From contig CM045762.1 in the NCBI GenBank assembly GCA_025200525.1, positions 82,117,893 to 82,181,892 of the forward strand: DNA of 64,000 nucleotides, in the 5' to 3' direction. Positions within the stretch are counted from its first letter, which is position 1; every line of letters starts with the position of its first letter. The stretch is from Camellia lanceoleosa. Taxonomy: Eukaryota; Streptophyta; Magnoliopsida; Ericales; Theaceae. The notes beneath the pieces were generated by a model. The model was not told the DNA's origin and searched no databases. It was given only the letters and a program-made list of their open reading frames with translations. The position numbers and the translations under genes are program-made. Shown one piece after another: positions 1 through 11,524 of this stretch.

Positions 1-265
1 TAGATCGACCTCTATTAATCATGATGTGATTCTTATTTACATTATATGTTCTTGTGTCGAATTATTATGCTATCTTTGCTATGTATTGTCAAACAAATAT
101 AGACTAGTTCACAAAAGTTGCAACGCTTCAATTTCATGTTTGTTTTAAAAAGTGTTTGAATATGTACCACTTAAAAAATGGATCTCATATGTACAATAAT
201 CAAATCATCCCAATTTAAGCAAATAGTCTTCATCCACAGGCATTCAAGAGATATATGAACTAAGC
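1..265 (+). repeat. Partial copy of the ~3.8 kb LTR family (plus orientation)
   Basis: This stretch matches 2947-3210 almost base for base in the same orientation, including the CATGATGTGATTCTTAT block near its start. It is therefore a piece of the long LTR family that occurs complete at 2611-6431 and 43222-47080. It begins before the window. At about 265 it abuts a minus-orientation piece of the same family, so the junction is a rearrangement or nested insertion. No coding capacity was seen. Confidence 0.8.
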
Positions 266-717
266 ACTTTTGCAAATTAGTCTATAATTGCGTGCAACAC
301 ATAGTAATATTAGCCTAAATAATCGGAACAAGAGCATATAATGTACATAAAAATCACATCATGATTAGTAAAGGCCAATATTTGATCAAGCACAGGGGAT
401 GCTCAATTTATGACATTCCCCTCTCATACTTAATTTCCCGAGCCAAGACACTATGGTGATGACAGACTAATGGCCTTTGGCACGAGTCACAGGTTTCCTA
501 AATTTTTCAAAAAATATTTAGGTAGTAACTTTGTAATTTGGTAAGACAGTCTATTTTTGGAATTTGATTCAAACATCGATTTTCTAAAGGATTGCCGGAT
601 TTGGACTCATTCGTGTTTATCTATTTCACATTGCACTTGTGAAATCATATTCAGAACCACGGGAGTTCGAACTGTAAGGCAAGTTGTATCCGAAAGGAAC
701 ACGAAAAGCAAGCTATA
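266..717 (-). repeat. Partial copy of the ~3.8 kb LTR family (minus orientation)
   Basis: The reverse complement of 2611-2990 aligns with this stretch. Both contain the TTTCCTAAATTTTTCAAAAA block and the ATTCAGAACCACGGGAGT block. Its right end, GCTATA at 712-717, corresponds to the TGTAGC terminus of the family read on the minus strand. Together with the plus copy at 2611 it forms a widely spaced inverted repeat flanking the Cassandra element. Short open frames here are not supported as genes. Confidence 0.8.
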
Positions 718-1496
718 TAGAGCCATCACACGGATCTGCAAGATTGCGACGAAGTCGCCAGCTTCGTGCTACAGCTTGTTGTCCTCTCCAAACATAAGGT
801 GGTCAATCATGTGTCCATCGTAAATATCATCGACAATCCTCACGCCCGGAGAAGGGAGATGTGGAATGTCAAGACCAATTCAGCCCTGCGTCTGACGGGT
901 CAATCTCTCTCCCAAGAAATAAGCCCTATCGAAAGGACCCTAAAAAAAAATCCGCATGGCAGAGGCATCCCCTGCAGCATAGGTCACCCTCAATGCTTAA
1001 GAGATGCCCAGCCAAGGGTACCACCCAATCTGTAGATAGAGAATGCAAGTCAGATATCAGATATTGGAATATAGGGGTTGAACAGTACGAAAAGTAGGAA
1101 AAGACAAATATTAGTGTAAGATTCTGTTTCCTTCTCAGTGGTTACCATATCGAAGAAGTGGAAAAAAATAAGTAAAGTCGTGATCCGCACGTCTCTAGCA
1201 CTTGAGTCTGGAGTAATAATACCCAGAGTGGGGCACAAACAACTCAAGAGACCACACTGGAACAGGGGTGATAAATGTGAAATAGGTGTAAACCCACAAC
1301 TGCAAAAGGAAAACAAGTTTGTGAATCAAGTGGGCAAAGGAAGCATATACAAACAGAAAGTGCAAAGCAAAAAGCATGGTTAATAACAGAATTGAAAAGA
1401 AAGTGTAAGGTGTACCTCCCAGACTTTCCAATATTCGCCAAGCGAGTCTGCCTTTCGGCGGGATACCAAACTCTTATAGTAATAGAGGGTGGCTAG
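718..1496. other. No gene recognised; non-coding interval
   Basis: About 780 bases between an LTR piece and the Cassandra element. Short overlapping open frames occur on both strands, but none has a recognisable domain, a family-like start or convincing coding bias. A remnant of an older repeat is possible but was not identified. Confidence 0.5.
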
Positions 1497-1742
1497 TGTA
1501 AGGTCCCGGTGTCCCACATCAGGAATAGAAAGGGAGTTCTTAGGCTATAAAAGTAAAAACCTGGACCCTTATCTAGAATCAAGGCTTTTCCCAGGTGGTG
1601 AAATCCCTAGCAAAACTCCCCAGTTAAGCGTGCTTAGGCTGGAGTAGTTCTGGGATGGGTGACCCATTGGGAAGAATAAATCCTTGCAGGCGTGGCCTAA
1701 AGCGAACAATATCAATGACATGTGAAGGGTTGGAGCATTACA
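1497..1742 (+). repeat. Cassandra left LTR
   Basis: TG...CA-bounded repeat of 246 bp with TGTAA at one end and TTACA at the other. It matches 1868-2115 over its full length with scattered substitutions. The PBS follows after two bases. Confidence 0.9.
1597..1675 (+). ncRNA. 5S rRNA-derived domain in left Cassandra LTR
   Basis: The segment resembles the 3' two-thirds of plant 5S rRNA. It keeps the internal Pol III promoter: an A-box-like AGTTAAGCGTGC at 1622-1633, an intermediate element GGATGGG at 1653-1659, and the following GTGACC of the C-box region. It is not a functional ribosomal gene: the first third of 5S is missing and it sits inside an LTR. In Cassandra these signals are thought to drive Pol III transcription of the element. 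Confidence 0.85.
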
Positions 1743-1744
1743 AA

Positions 1745-1757
1745 TGGTATCAAAGCC
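1745..1757 (+). promoter_or_regulatory. Primer-binding site, initiator Met tRNA type
   Basis: TGGTATCAAAGCC lies two bases inside the left LTR. It matches the usual plant PBS TGGTATCAGAGC except for one G-to-A change. Confidence 0.85.
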
Positions 1758-1867
1758 GACTCTCTGGAGTACCGAGTATGGGCCCCTAGTGTCTCTGGGT
1801 GCATGTGGACGGGCTTGCGAGCTGGCAGGCTACTGCACGTGGACATGCAGCTCTAAGGAAGGTAGAT

Positions 1868-2115
1868 TATAAGGTCCCGGTATCCCACATCGGGAATGGA
1901 TGGGGGAGTTCCTGGGTTATAAAAGTAAAAACCTAGACCCTTATATAGAATTAAAGCCTTTTCCCTGGTGGTGAAATCCATAGCAGAACTCCCCAGTTAA
2001 GTTTGCTTAGGCTAGAGTAGTTCTGGGATATGTGACCCCTTGGGAAGAACAAATCCGTGCGGGTATGGCCCAAAGCGGACAATATCGATGACATGTGAAG
2101 GGTTGGGGCATTATA
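1868..2115 (+). repeat. Cassandra right LTR with second 5S-like domain
   Basis: Matches the left LTR. Its ends have decayed to TATAAGG and CATTATA. The 5S-like block is at about 1972-2049, with the A-box-like AGTTAAGTTTGC at 1995-2006. The intermediate element has changed to GGATATG, so this copy's Pol III promoter is probably weaker. Confidence 0.88.
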
Positions 2116-2529
2116 GCCAGTCTGGCACCACCCTAGTCACACTTCACCACCCATGGGAGGTGCACCAGTGCTCCCAAAACCTATAGCCTTATGGTATTCT
2201 CCATGTTCGCAAACAGAGTAGTACCGAGGAACCCGCACAGTTAGGTGCCAATCTTTTCGATTAGTACTGGTAAAATAGCTTTGGTAGTACTTGTATAGCC
2301 TACTAGCAGACATGTATCTAGAGATTCCCAGTATTGTGTATCCACTACCCTGTTTTCTAATTTAAAAAGTATTGTTTTGCGAATTGATGTATAATCATGG
2401 CATTGCATTGTTTTTAAAGAGAAAGTGTAACGTTTTGGTAAATGTCATGCATATGTATAGCCCCATGGTATTCGCAAATCTACCTCTCCCTTGAGTATCT
2501 TTATGATAGAAAGAGTAGAAATGACAAAC
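2116..2529. other. No gene recognised; non-coding interval
   Basis: Between Cassandra and a recognisable piece of the long LTR family. Short open frames on both strands have no domain. It may include further diverged sequence of the minus LTR copy that continues at 2530-2610, but I could not align it by eye. Confidence 0.45.
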
Positions 2530-2610
2530 ATCTTTTGGAAACACTCTGCCTGCACTGTTATTACCTCACTGCACAAAACATGTTTTTCTTGGTTGAAATT
2601 GAAGCACAGC
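2530..2610 (-). repeat. Left fragment of a minus-orientation long LTR, split by the solo LTR at 2611
   Basis: Read on the minus strand, this interval aligns with the family's interior near 4035-4095, sharing the AACAGTGC...GACAGAG-type block. It therefore continues the minus copy that resumes at 6432. The solo LTR at 2611-6431 was inserted between the two halves. Confidence 0.65.
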
Positions 2611-5600
2611 TGTAGCTTGCTTTTTGTACTTCTTTTGGATACGATTAGCCCTACAGCTTGGACTCCCGTGGTTCTGAATCTGATTTCACACGTGCAATGT
2701 GAAATAGACAAACACAAATGAGTCCAAATCTAGAAAATCTTTTGGGAAAATTGATTTTGAATCAAAAATGTCAAAATTGGACTGCTTTCCAGATTACAGA
2801 GTTGCTACCTAAATATTTTTGAAAAATTTAGGAAACCCATGACTCATTCCAAAAGCCAATAGTCCGTCATCCCCAAAGTGTCTCGGCTCGGGAACTTAGG
2901 TACGAGAAGGAAAGGTCATTAATTGAGCACCTCACTCACCTGATCAAAGATCAACCTCTATTAATCATGATGTGATTCTTATTTATATGTTCTTGTTTCG
3001 AATTATTATGCTATCTTTGCTATGTATTGTCAAACAAATATGGACTAGTTCACAAAAGTTGCAACGCTTCGATTTCATGTTTGTTTTAAAAAGTGTTTGA
3101 ATATGTACTACTTAAAAAAGTGATCTCATATGTACAATAATCAAATCATCCCAATTTAAGCAAATAGTCTTCATCCACAGGCATTCAAGAGATATATGAA
3201 CTAAGCACTTAGCCTCATGGAAATCATGCTTGACATGGCAACAATCACACGCATGCAATATGCTAAAGCGAAAACGCTCACCTAGTACTCAACCAACGCA
3301 AGCCAAAAGAAATAAAATAATTAGAAAAAATGCATGATCCTAGCAATGCAAATAGCTAATGCAACATATACAAAATGCAATTACTAGATTAGATTTATTT
3401 AACATGGCATGTAAGTCAATTCAAGGCATGCGATAAATCACATATTTGAGTAACGATGGAAATTGACATTTGATTAGTATGATGAACCGAACCTTTATGC
3501 ATTCAAAAATGGATATGTTAAATAGGGTAATGATATGAAAAGTGTAAAACATGATGCTACCATTATAAGCGAATAAATAAAAGGGAGAAATAAATAGGGG
3601 TTGGAAGACATACACACATTATTACATATTTGTCCTCGTGCATTAGGGTCCGAATGTCCAAGTGTCCGAATTAATTACTAGCTATTACAATACCGAATGA
3701 ATAATGAATAGCTAATCAACTATCTAATTTATTACAACAAGACATTATAACAATAATAGTTACAACAATATAACAAACAATAATAATTACAACAATAATA
3801 TGAACATTAATACTACAACATTAATGTATATATGAAAATGCACAAGGATCATATGAACGTCAATGGAGGTCGTTTGTAGAAACTACTATGTCTGCCCTCT
3901 GTGCAATTGCTCTGTTTCATCCTTAGCCACTGCCCCTATTTCTGCCAAAATTACCCTACTTACCAAACATTAAAGCCCGGTAGGCCTCCAACGAGGCCCA
4001 GCCGAGTCCAAACTAGACCGGTCGTGCCCTATTTTCATGTAGAAAAATATTTTTGTGCTTTGAGGTGAAAACAGTGCTGACAGAGCCTTTCTAAGCCCTG
4101 TTTGTCCCTTCTGCTCTTCTCTGTCATGGGGAAACTTGAGAGAAAAATGAATTTGGTCGCGAAACCATCAATGGTAACAAGTTGATTGCTTGATGATTTC
4201 GAGCTCGTTTAGACAAAAAAGTTAATAAATGCAATGAAAGACAACCACCCCTCCCTCCTATCATAAAGTTATCTCAAAGATAGAGGTAGAAACGCCTCAA
4301 AATTTATCAAATATCATGAATTAATATATGACGACTCTTGACGCGATGGACTCAGCATAGCGTCCGATCGAATCTAACTAATTTTATTCATATTCTTTAT
4401 GTCGGTTTCATTGATTTTAAGCTAATTTTATTAGTCCTTTTTTACTTACATTTCCATTCTTTAATCACTTAGTCCGATAATGAGATTTAAGTCCACTAAA
4501 TGAAGAGAAATGTCAAACGAGATGTGATCCTTAGCATGAAAGAGAGCCTATGCCTTGACAATGAACCTCCGAAGAGATTAAGCCATTGAGCATAGGAGGT
4601 CTCTTTCTCATGTCTCGAATAACAATCAATCGCTTGAAACGACTCTCAAACAAAGAAAACCAAGAAAGGAGAGAGGGCGCAGAAATGATTATGCAAAGTT
4701 GATTATTACCAAAATGGAACTCTTTACATAAAAACTAACTAAAGAAAGTTATCGACTCGAATGACTTGATGTCTAAGGCCTAAACAACCGAAGCCATGAG
4801 GATGTACAACACAACAAGAAAAGTATTCAAAGCATAAATTTAAAAGACATTAAAACAGCCCACAAATACCCCCTCCCCCCCAAAAAAAATGGTAAAAGCA
4901 AGAGAAGGTAAGTAAAAAGTGTAGAGAAAAAGTTATGGAACAAAGCCTAAGGAGGGGTGGCTAACCCCTCTACTTTTTTGGAATTTTAAATCACATATTC
5001 CAGCCCCAAAATAGTCCAAAAATAGTGGCTAAAACCATGTTAAAAGAGTACAAAAGATAGGCAAAAACAAAGAGATACAAAACTAGTAAGCAAGACTAAG
5101 GAGGGGTGGCTAACCCTCCACTTTTGGGACATCTAAACCATGTTTTACAGCCTTTTTAAGCTCTGAAAATCAATATGAAAACCAAAGAAAATAGTGCAAA
5201 AATAAAGGGTATGAGCTATGGGATAAGGTGTAAGAAAAGGTGTTAAGCCTCTCTACCTTTGGTATCTCTTCAACCCCAAGTTCCAACAATTGGAACGAAT
5301 CCAAAATAGTAGGAAAACACAAGAAAAAGATTGAAATGAAAGCAAGGAAAAAGGTGACAAGTTTATACCTCTTGAAGAGAGAAAGCTTTGGTTGTTGATC
5401 AAACTTGATTCCAAACACCCTTAAGTCTATGAAATATGGTTTGAAACTTCAACAAAAAGCTTCAAGAATAAGCTCCAATGGTGTATGTATTGTGTATGTA
5501 TTATTCAAGAAGATTTGAAGATCAAAGGAGTAAGGAAGATGGTTTTAGCTCTCAATATCCTTCAAAGCCCTTAGGAAAATCTTCTAACCTTTAATTTTGA

Positions 5601-6431
5601 ATGCAAGTGGTCTATTTATAGAATTTGAGCCAATTTGGTCAAATATCTTCAAACAAAGCCAGCTGTCCAATTCTTGCCAATTGTTCTGTTTAGCGCTAAT
5701 GAGACCTGGCCAAGTCCCAAAACACATGGCCGGGCCCAAAAATGAAAGGCCAGGTCTAAAAGGCACAAATGGACTATTTTCATTGAAACTCGGCCAGATC
5801 TAAACAAGCCACAGCAATATCTAACAAACTCGGCCAGGTCAAAAAAGTTGTTTTCAGGCCCGACTTCAAACGGGGATATCTCCCTCATCCGGACTCGTTT
5901 TTAGGTGATTCTTGAGTCGAAATTGAATCCCTAGAAGTCTACTTTCCAATGGGGGTAGCCGCATATCTAAATTGTAAGTGTACAAAGAGATATGCCTAAT
6001 TTAGTGAAGGTTATTCATTTCTTTCATAACGGTTTGATGCTCAACCTATTCCCCTAACTAGTTTTCTTCCAACCCCTCCTATTTCCTTCAATTCCAAACC
6101 TATAAATAAGATTTTTTAAAATATTTTTTCAAAGAGTTTACATCCCTTCCATTTATTTCCACTTTGTCCTTACTCGGTTTACCAAAAAGTGGAATATTTT
6201 AATCGAAATGCGAGCCTCGGAACATTGTAAAAATATTTGAAAAAATATTTTGAAAGGAGGGTTTTAAGATCCAAAATAGTTTGGCCAAAATGAGGCATAA
6301 GTTTTGGGATTAGAGCTTGAATCTGAATTTCTTCACTGAGAATTCAAAAGATTACATAGTGTAACTTTCATCATCGGGTGTTTGGAATGAAGCGCAAAGT
6401 CTTAAAGGTGGTCAAAAATGAGATGTCTACA
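2611..6431. mobile_element. Solo LTR (~3.8 kb family), inserted into an inverted copy of itself
   Basis: Starts TGTAGC and ends GATGTCTACA. The 5-base flanks are ACAGC (2606-2610) and ACGGC (6432-6436), a target duplication with one difference. It is collinear with the repeat at 43222-47080 across landmark blocks: the CTAAATATTTTT block, the TTGGAAGACATACAC block at 3601, and the terminal TGGTCAAAAATGAGATGTC. No PBS-to-PPT interior with coding sequence is present, so it is best read as a solo LTR left by LTR-LTR recombination. GC-rich GGCC clusters lie at 3975-4030 and 5700-5840. No genes were seen; the AT-rich open frames inside are spurious. The LTR length suggests a large Ty3/gypsy parent of Tat or Ogre type, but this is inference. 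Sense strand not determined. Confidence 0.8.
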
Positions 6432-7736
6432 ACGGCCGTCTTTTATTAGACTTGGTCAGGCCTCATTTTAGAACGGTCGGGCCTCAAAGTGGACAAACAG
6501 TGTACTGTTTTTGGCAAAACAGTGTATTGTTTTTGGCAAAACAGAGCAGTGGCTGAGGGTAAAACAAAGCAATTCTCCCAAAGGCAAACAAAGCAGTTTC
6601 TGGAGGATGTTCTCATTTGCACGCATGTGGTCCTTGTCCTTTTATGATGTAATAAGTAGTTAATTAGGACATTCGAACCTTCTTGTAAGGAAGAAAATTT
6701 GTAACACTTGATGTATGTCTTCCAACCCCCATTTATTTCTTCCTTTTATTTACATGCTTGTCATCGTTGTTTATAGCATCATGTTTTCCTTTACCATTCC
6801 CATGCCTCACATCCATTTTTGCATGCATTAAGGTCTGGCTCATCATACATGATGCTGTTATCATTTCCTACATGGTTATGTATGCTACCTCAGGCTTTGA
6901 GTTGTTTCACATGTCATGTTAGTAGCCGAATCGAGTAATTGCATTTTGTAAGTGTTGCATTAGTCATGTGCATTTTTCATACTAGGATCATGCATTTTTC
7001 TGAATTATCTTCGTTTTCTTGGCTTGCCGCGGTTGAGTGCTAGGTGAGCATTTTTACTTTAGCATATCATATATGTGTGTATTGCCATGTCAAGCATATT
7101 ACCATGAGGCTATTTGCTTATTCGAAATATCTCAATGAATGTCTGTGGAAAGAAACTATTTTGCTTAAGTTGGAATGACTCAGATTGTTGTAAATATGAG
7201 CTCATTTTTTCTTTGAGTTGCACGTAATGAAAACTCTTCCAAAAAGCATGAAATCAAAACATTTCAAATTAAATGATGCGGTCTATACTTGTTTGCCTCA
7301 CATAATAATATTAGCATATTAATACATCAAAATATGAGCATATAATGTCTATAAAATTTAGATCATGATTTAGTAGAGGCCGATCTTTGATCAGGTGAGT
7401 GGGGTGCTCAATTCATGACCTTCCCTTCTCATACTTAAGTTCCCAAACCGAGACAACTTTGATTATGATAGACAAGTGGCCTTTGGCACAAGTCACAGAT
7501 TTCCTAATTCTCCCAAAAAATATTAGGTGGCGACTCTAAAATCTGATAATGCAGTCCATTTTAGGTATCTTTTGCAATTAGTGGATTTTTCTAGGATTTG
7601 CCAGATTTGGAATTTCATTTTCTTTTGTTTTACATTGCACATGTGAAACCAAATTCAGAACCACGAGAGTCCAAATTGTAGAGAATTGCATCTGATGAGA
7701 CTAAACCCCTCTGAGAAACGCAAAAAACCAGCTACA
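6432..7736 (-). repeat. Right part of the minus-orientation long LTR copy
   Basis: Its reverse complement follows the family order: the family start at 7736 (GCTACA on the plus strand), the TTTAGGTGGCGACTC-like block near 7520, the TTCCAACCCCCATTTATT block near 6720, then the GGCC-rich cluster at 6432-6500. It is the other half of the copy interrupted at 2611. Confidence 0.78.
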
Positions 7737-8423
7737 GTATGCATTCACCATATGACTTTGTTAAGCATCATATAGTGTGTTAAGGCATTCTCCACTAGGC
7801 TTTAGCTTACCTTATGTGGAAACCAACTTTCAAGTCCTGATGGTATACCTCCGCCAAGAACTTAGCTTGGGAGGATCGTGGAGCTAAAGGCTCATTTGTT
7901 TTTATTTTATTGTAAATATTTTTTGTACAAATCTCAAGATTTTTATTTGTTTTGGGCTTAACCCACTTTTGTTATAACTAAGTATTGTCTTGGAAATTTG
8001 TAGCTATTAAGGTATGAATTTATCCAAAATTCCTTTTATTTTCTGTATATCGCTATGTGTAACATGCTATAGATTCAGAATCTAAGATTTATGGATGTAT
8101 AATGCATGTGGTACCTTTTGTAATGTTTACCAGAGAATAAATGAAAGACTGTTACCTTATTAGTTTTTCACATATATGGTATATATTATGGGTCATTTTG
8201 TTGTTACATTTTGGGGGCGTTACACCTCCCCATTGCCTTAGCTTCAAAAATAACCCACCAAACAGTAACTCTAAACTCTGAAAATCATCTAAAGACTTGA
8301 ATTATAATCAGAATCTTTGCTTGAGGGAAGCTTGCAAGCAAGAAACTTGAGTCTCTTTTTCTTCGCGTGTTCTTCGGTTTAATCAAACCAGTAGGTAAAC
8401 CCTCTCTTTTTGTATTTCAGTAC
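7737..8423. other. Non-coding interval with a possible old LTR edge
   Basis: AT-rich, with no open frame of note. TTGGGGGCGTTACA at about 8211-8224 resembles the 3' end of a plant gypsy LTR, but the rest of such an LTR could not be delimited. AGTAC at 8419-8423 is the target-site copy of element 1. Confidence 0.45.
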
Positions 8424-8854
8424 TGTGGAGAAGTGGTTTGGAAATACTCTTCTGATCCTGGGAGACGCTCGTGATCCACTGATAGTCACCTAAAAAAGAA
8501 TAAACACTCTGGTCGGAGGTGCCGGAATTAGCACTCCGACGGACAAGTCAGTCTCCACACTCAAGAATGCTTGTATTCTAAGTTAAGCACAACAATTCTC
8601 ACATACCTCTCTCTGGCTGATGTTCTTCTATTTATATCTTTTCTTCCATGGGCCTCGTGATTAGGTCTATTTCCAACTCCATATTCGACACATTTTGTAG
8701 TAGACCGCTCTTTCCTCGGCCCCTTGCTTAATCGGCTATTTGGCCGAGTAAAGTTGGATTCGAGCTTGCGAGCTGATGTCGAGTGCCACGAATTTCGACT
8801 CTCCCGGGTCCGACTATCTGGAATCTCTACGACTCCCAATACTTGACCCCCACA
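8424..8854 (-). repeat. Element 1 3' LTR
   Basis: TGTGGAG...CCCCACA, 431 bp, paired with 19638-20068. A TATAAATA box read on the minus strand lies at 8629-8636. Confidence 0.93.
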
Positions 8855-9220
8855 ATCGGCCCCCAAGCACTCTACTAACGACAGTTGGTTGGAGTGTTTG
8901 GCTTCGAACTCGAAGAGTCAGAGCTGAAATTCGGCGGCTGACCGTATTCTAACGCAAATGTCTGAACACACGTTTCTCAGTTATCATTTCAATTTTCTGC
9001 CTCTTCGTACACTTCTATTTATTGTGATTTAAAATTTCGACCTCTTTTCAAATGCATACACGCTTTTAGATGCTCATCGCTGGACTGCCTTCCGAATTAC
9101 CTCTGCAACCTCCTTCTCTTCTCTATCTTCTTCGCCTCTTGTTAGTTCTCTCATTCTCTGCTTTGAATCTCTTTCCTTGCTTTGTTTTTTAGCTTAGCAT
9201 ATTCCTATTGGCTGGGGGAA

Positions 9221-11296
9221 ATGGAAAAACATTTAAAAGATCTCCTCTCATCAAATCGAATTTCTGGCTTCCGACGCCATTTCTCTATTCCTGATGACGT
9301 CCGTCTGTCACAAGTGACAGACGGCACCCTCGATATAGAGAGGGTTAATGAAACCACGATCGTCTTCCCTCTCTTATCAATTGCAGATGGTGGAGTCCGT
9401 TTGCCCCTTCACCCACTCCTTAGGGCCGTGCTCTGCCATTGAGGCTTAATCCCTTCCCAACACAATGTCAACTTCTTTAGGATCATGATGGGGATTATCG
9501 CATTAAACCATCGCCGTGGGCTTAGCCTTGGCATTCTCGCTATTCAGCATTACTACGCCTTGGCCATGTCTTCTGGTCGGCACGGGCATTATTTCCTTAG
9601 GGCGAAAGACACCGACCATCAACTAGTGACCATGCTTTCTAGCTCTGGGAAGCGAGTCGATGATGTTATGGTCGTCGTCCAAGGAAACTGGGAATTCGGC
9701 AAAGGCAAGGACCGCCTTGATCGTATTCCAAGGCGAAAGGGCGAACCAGGTGGCCAAGTATCTTCTTTTAATTATTTACTTTTTGTTATAATCTATGAAG
9801 CTTCATTTTCGGGACCTCATGGTTTTTCTTTTGAAGGAAACGATTTGAAGAAAGTCTTGACCTCAACGACGACGCCGTCCTTTCGAAAAGCCAGGCTGCA
9901 CTCAAGTATTTTGGCCAGTCGAGTCTTCAGAAATAGGGGAGGTCGGCCCACATTCTGCTCCGCTACGAGCCAATTTATACAACCTTTTCAATGGCGGAAA
10001 ACATCCCAATTTCGAAGGGTGAGGAGTTTCTTACCGCCCTTATCTTGACTGATTTCAAAAATGTAAGGCAAGTTGGTGTTGGGGGATCAGATTCAGAGCG
10101 ACCGGAAGTAGCTGAGGTTGCCGAGTCAGACCAATCCGAAGTTGAGGTCAACGAGGCTTTGAAGTTAGCATTCGAAGAAGCCGGCATTAATTCGGTTGAT
10201 CCTCTGTCCACTTCGGGTTGAGAGGACCTTCCGCTTGACGATATTTTTCATGGTCTAGAGGATCTTCCCGGTGCGTACACAGAAGATATGGCTGGGTTGA
10301 GCCTCACTAAACTTGCCAAGAAGGCGAACGCGGAAAGGATGGCCGCACGAAGAAGGACGGAGGCCATTCGGGCTACCGACTCTCAGCCCTCACCTATTGG
10401 CGAGTCCCAATCCTCCTTGCCTATTATTGAGGAGGGAACGGAAAAAAACGGGAGTGTCGAGGTGGAACCTTTCGTGCAAGCAAGTGTAAAAGTTGAGCAA
10501 AGGGTGGAGAAGCGCACTGCCGAGGTCGAGGCCGGCTCAAAAGAAGATCGTGCCGACAAATGACCTCATTTGCAAGGATTGGATGTGATTGCACCTTTTG
10601 TTATTTAGCCGAAGATAAAGAATACGCTGATCTCCTCCGATGCTTCAGTAATCAAAGATCCAGTGGTCGCGCTCGGCATGGCCACGTCCGTTTTACTGCC
10701 TGCTGACAAGGCAGCTTTTCGAGCAGAGTTGGATCTGGTTGCAATTGCGTTGGCCGTGCAATCGACTCTTTTGGTATATATCTTGACTGTCTTTTCACTT
10801 TACGCATATATTGTTTTGGTCTAAACTTCCTGTTTTGCAGGCCGTTGGAAGGATAGCCGAGATGGGCCGTCGTCATCACGATGACGTCGATCATATTGGC
10901 CGTTTACAAGCGGAGGTTGACAGCCAAAGGAGTAGGGCCGAGTTCGAGGTGGAGAGAGCCCGCAATGCTGAAGAATTGAGATCGGTCGCCGAGAAGAGGG
11001 CAGATGTGAGCGACGACGCACTTAAATTGGCCCAGGAGGCGATCTCTAAAATGGAGGCTGAGCTGGAAGAAATAAAGGCGGCGAAGGAAACAGCCGATCT
11101 GAAGGCTTCTAGTGCATTTGATGCCGGGAGAAAATCTGCTTTTGATGAATACATAAACGAAGTCCCCAAATTTGAAAATCAGGGATTCAAGCACAGCTGG
11201 CTCAAAGCCCTTGCTGCTGCCGATGTAACGTTGGCTACGCCAATTCCATACGAGCAAGTGGATGTTGAGCCGCTAGAGTCTGACTCCGAGGACTGA
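9221..11296 (+). pseudogene. Antisense gene of element 1 (gypsy-type transposon ORF plus coiled coil), decayed
   Basis: Runs opposite to gag-pol. The first exon (ATG 9221) encodes a region with the motif GGVRLPLHPLLRAVLCH, followed downstream by NVNFFRIMMG, HYYALAMSSGRHGHYF and VVVQGNWEF. I recognise this as the family annotated in plants as putative gypsy-type transposon protein (Transposase_28-like). A stop replaces the Trp expected at 9440. An intron probably starts near 9750-9758 and ends near 9836; its edges are unresolved. The second exon has in-frame stops near 9934 and at 10219, 10561 and 10606. A clean phase-0 intron spans 10774-10840 (GTATAT...TTTTGCAG). The last exon (10841-11296) is a Glu/Ala/Arg-rich coiled coil ending in an acidic tail (ESDSED). 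Molecular function is not established for the family; a structural or Gag-like role is only a guess. Confidence 0.8.
10774..10840 (+). other. Intron in the antisense gene
   Basis: GTATATAT donor and TTTTGCAG acceptor with a T-rich tract. Both flanking frames join in phase 0 and the protein reads through as coiled-coil sequence. The 67-base length is near the lower limit for plants. Confidence 0.65.
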
Positions 11297-11524
11297 TTTG
11301 GGCGGCTCTTGTTTTTGTTTTAGGATTTGCGTGTTTGTTTTCAGCTTTTTATTTAGTAATTTTCAGCGTTTTACAGCTTTTTGTTTAGTAATTTTCATAT
11401 GTAAAATGGCTACAATTTGTGCCCAATTTACTTAATGAAAATTCATTTTGTTCTTTGCTATATTTAATGAATGAAATTGTTTTGTTGCTGTTTCAGATCA
11501 AACGTTCTGTATATTCACCGACCA

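Larger units (their letters stand above)
1497..2115 (+). mobile_element. Cassandra TRIM retrotransposon (complete, 619 bp)
   Basis: Two direct repeats of about 246 bp (1497-1742 and 1868-2115) flank an interior of about 125 bp with no coding capacity. The first repeat opens TGTAAGG and closes CATTACA. A primer-binding site complementary to initiator Met tRNA (TGGTATCAAAGC) starts at 1745, just inside the left LTR. Each LTR carries a 5S rRNA-like block, the hallmark of Cassandra terminal-repeat retrotransposons in miniature. The flanks GCTAG (1492-1496) and GCCAG (2116-2120) look like a 5 bp target duplication with one later change. Cassandra encodes no protein and depends on enzymes of other elements. 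Length and layout fit the known family. Confidence 0.92.

Noticed and set aside
1597..1675. A functional 5S rRNA gene
   Set aside because: The first third of 5S is missing, the block is repeated inside a pair of LTRs with a PBS between, and a terminator T run is absent; Cassandra explains it.
7500..7530. A retrotransposon PBS (TGGCGACTC) marking a full-length element at 7500
   Set aside because: The block recurs inside each copy of the long LTR family, and no adjoining gag-pol exists here.
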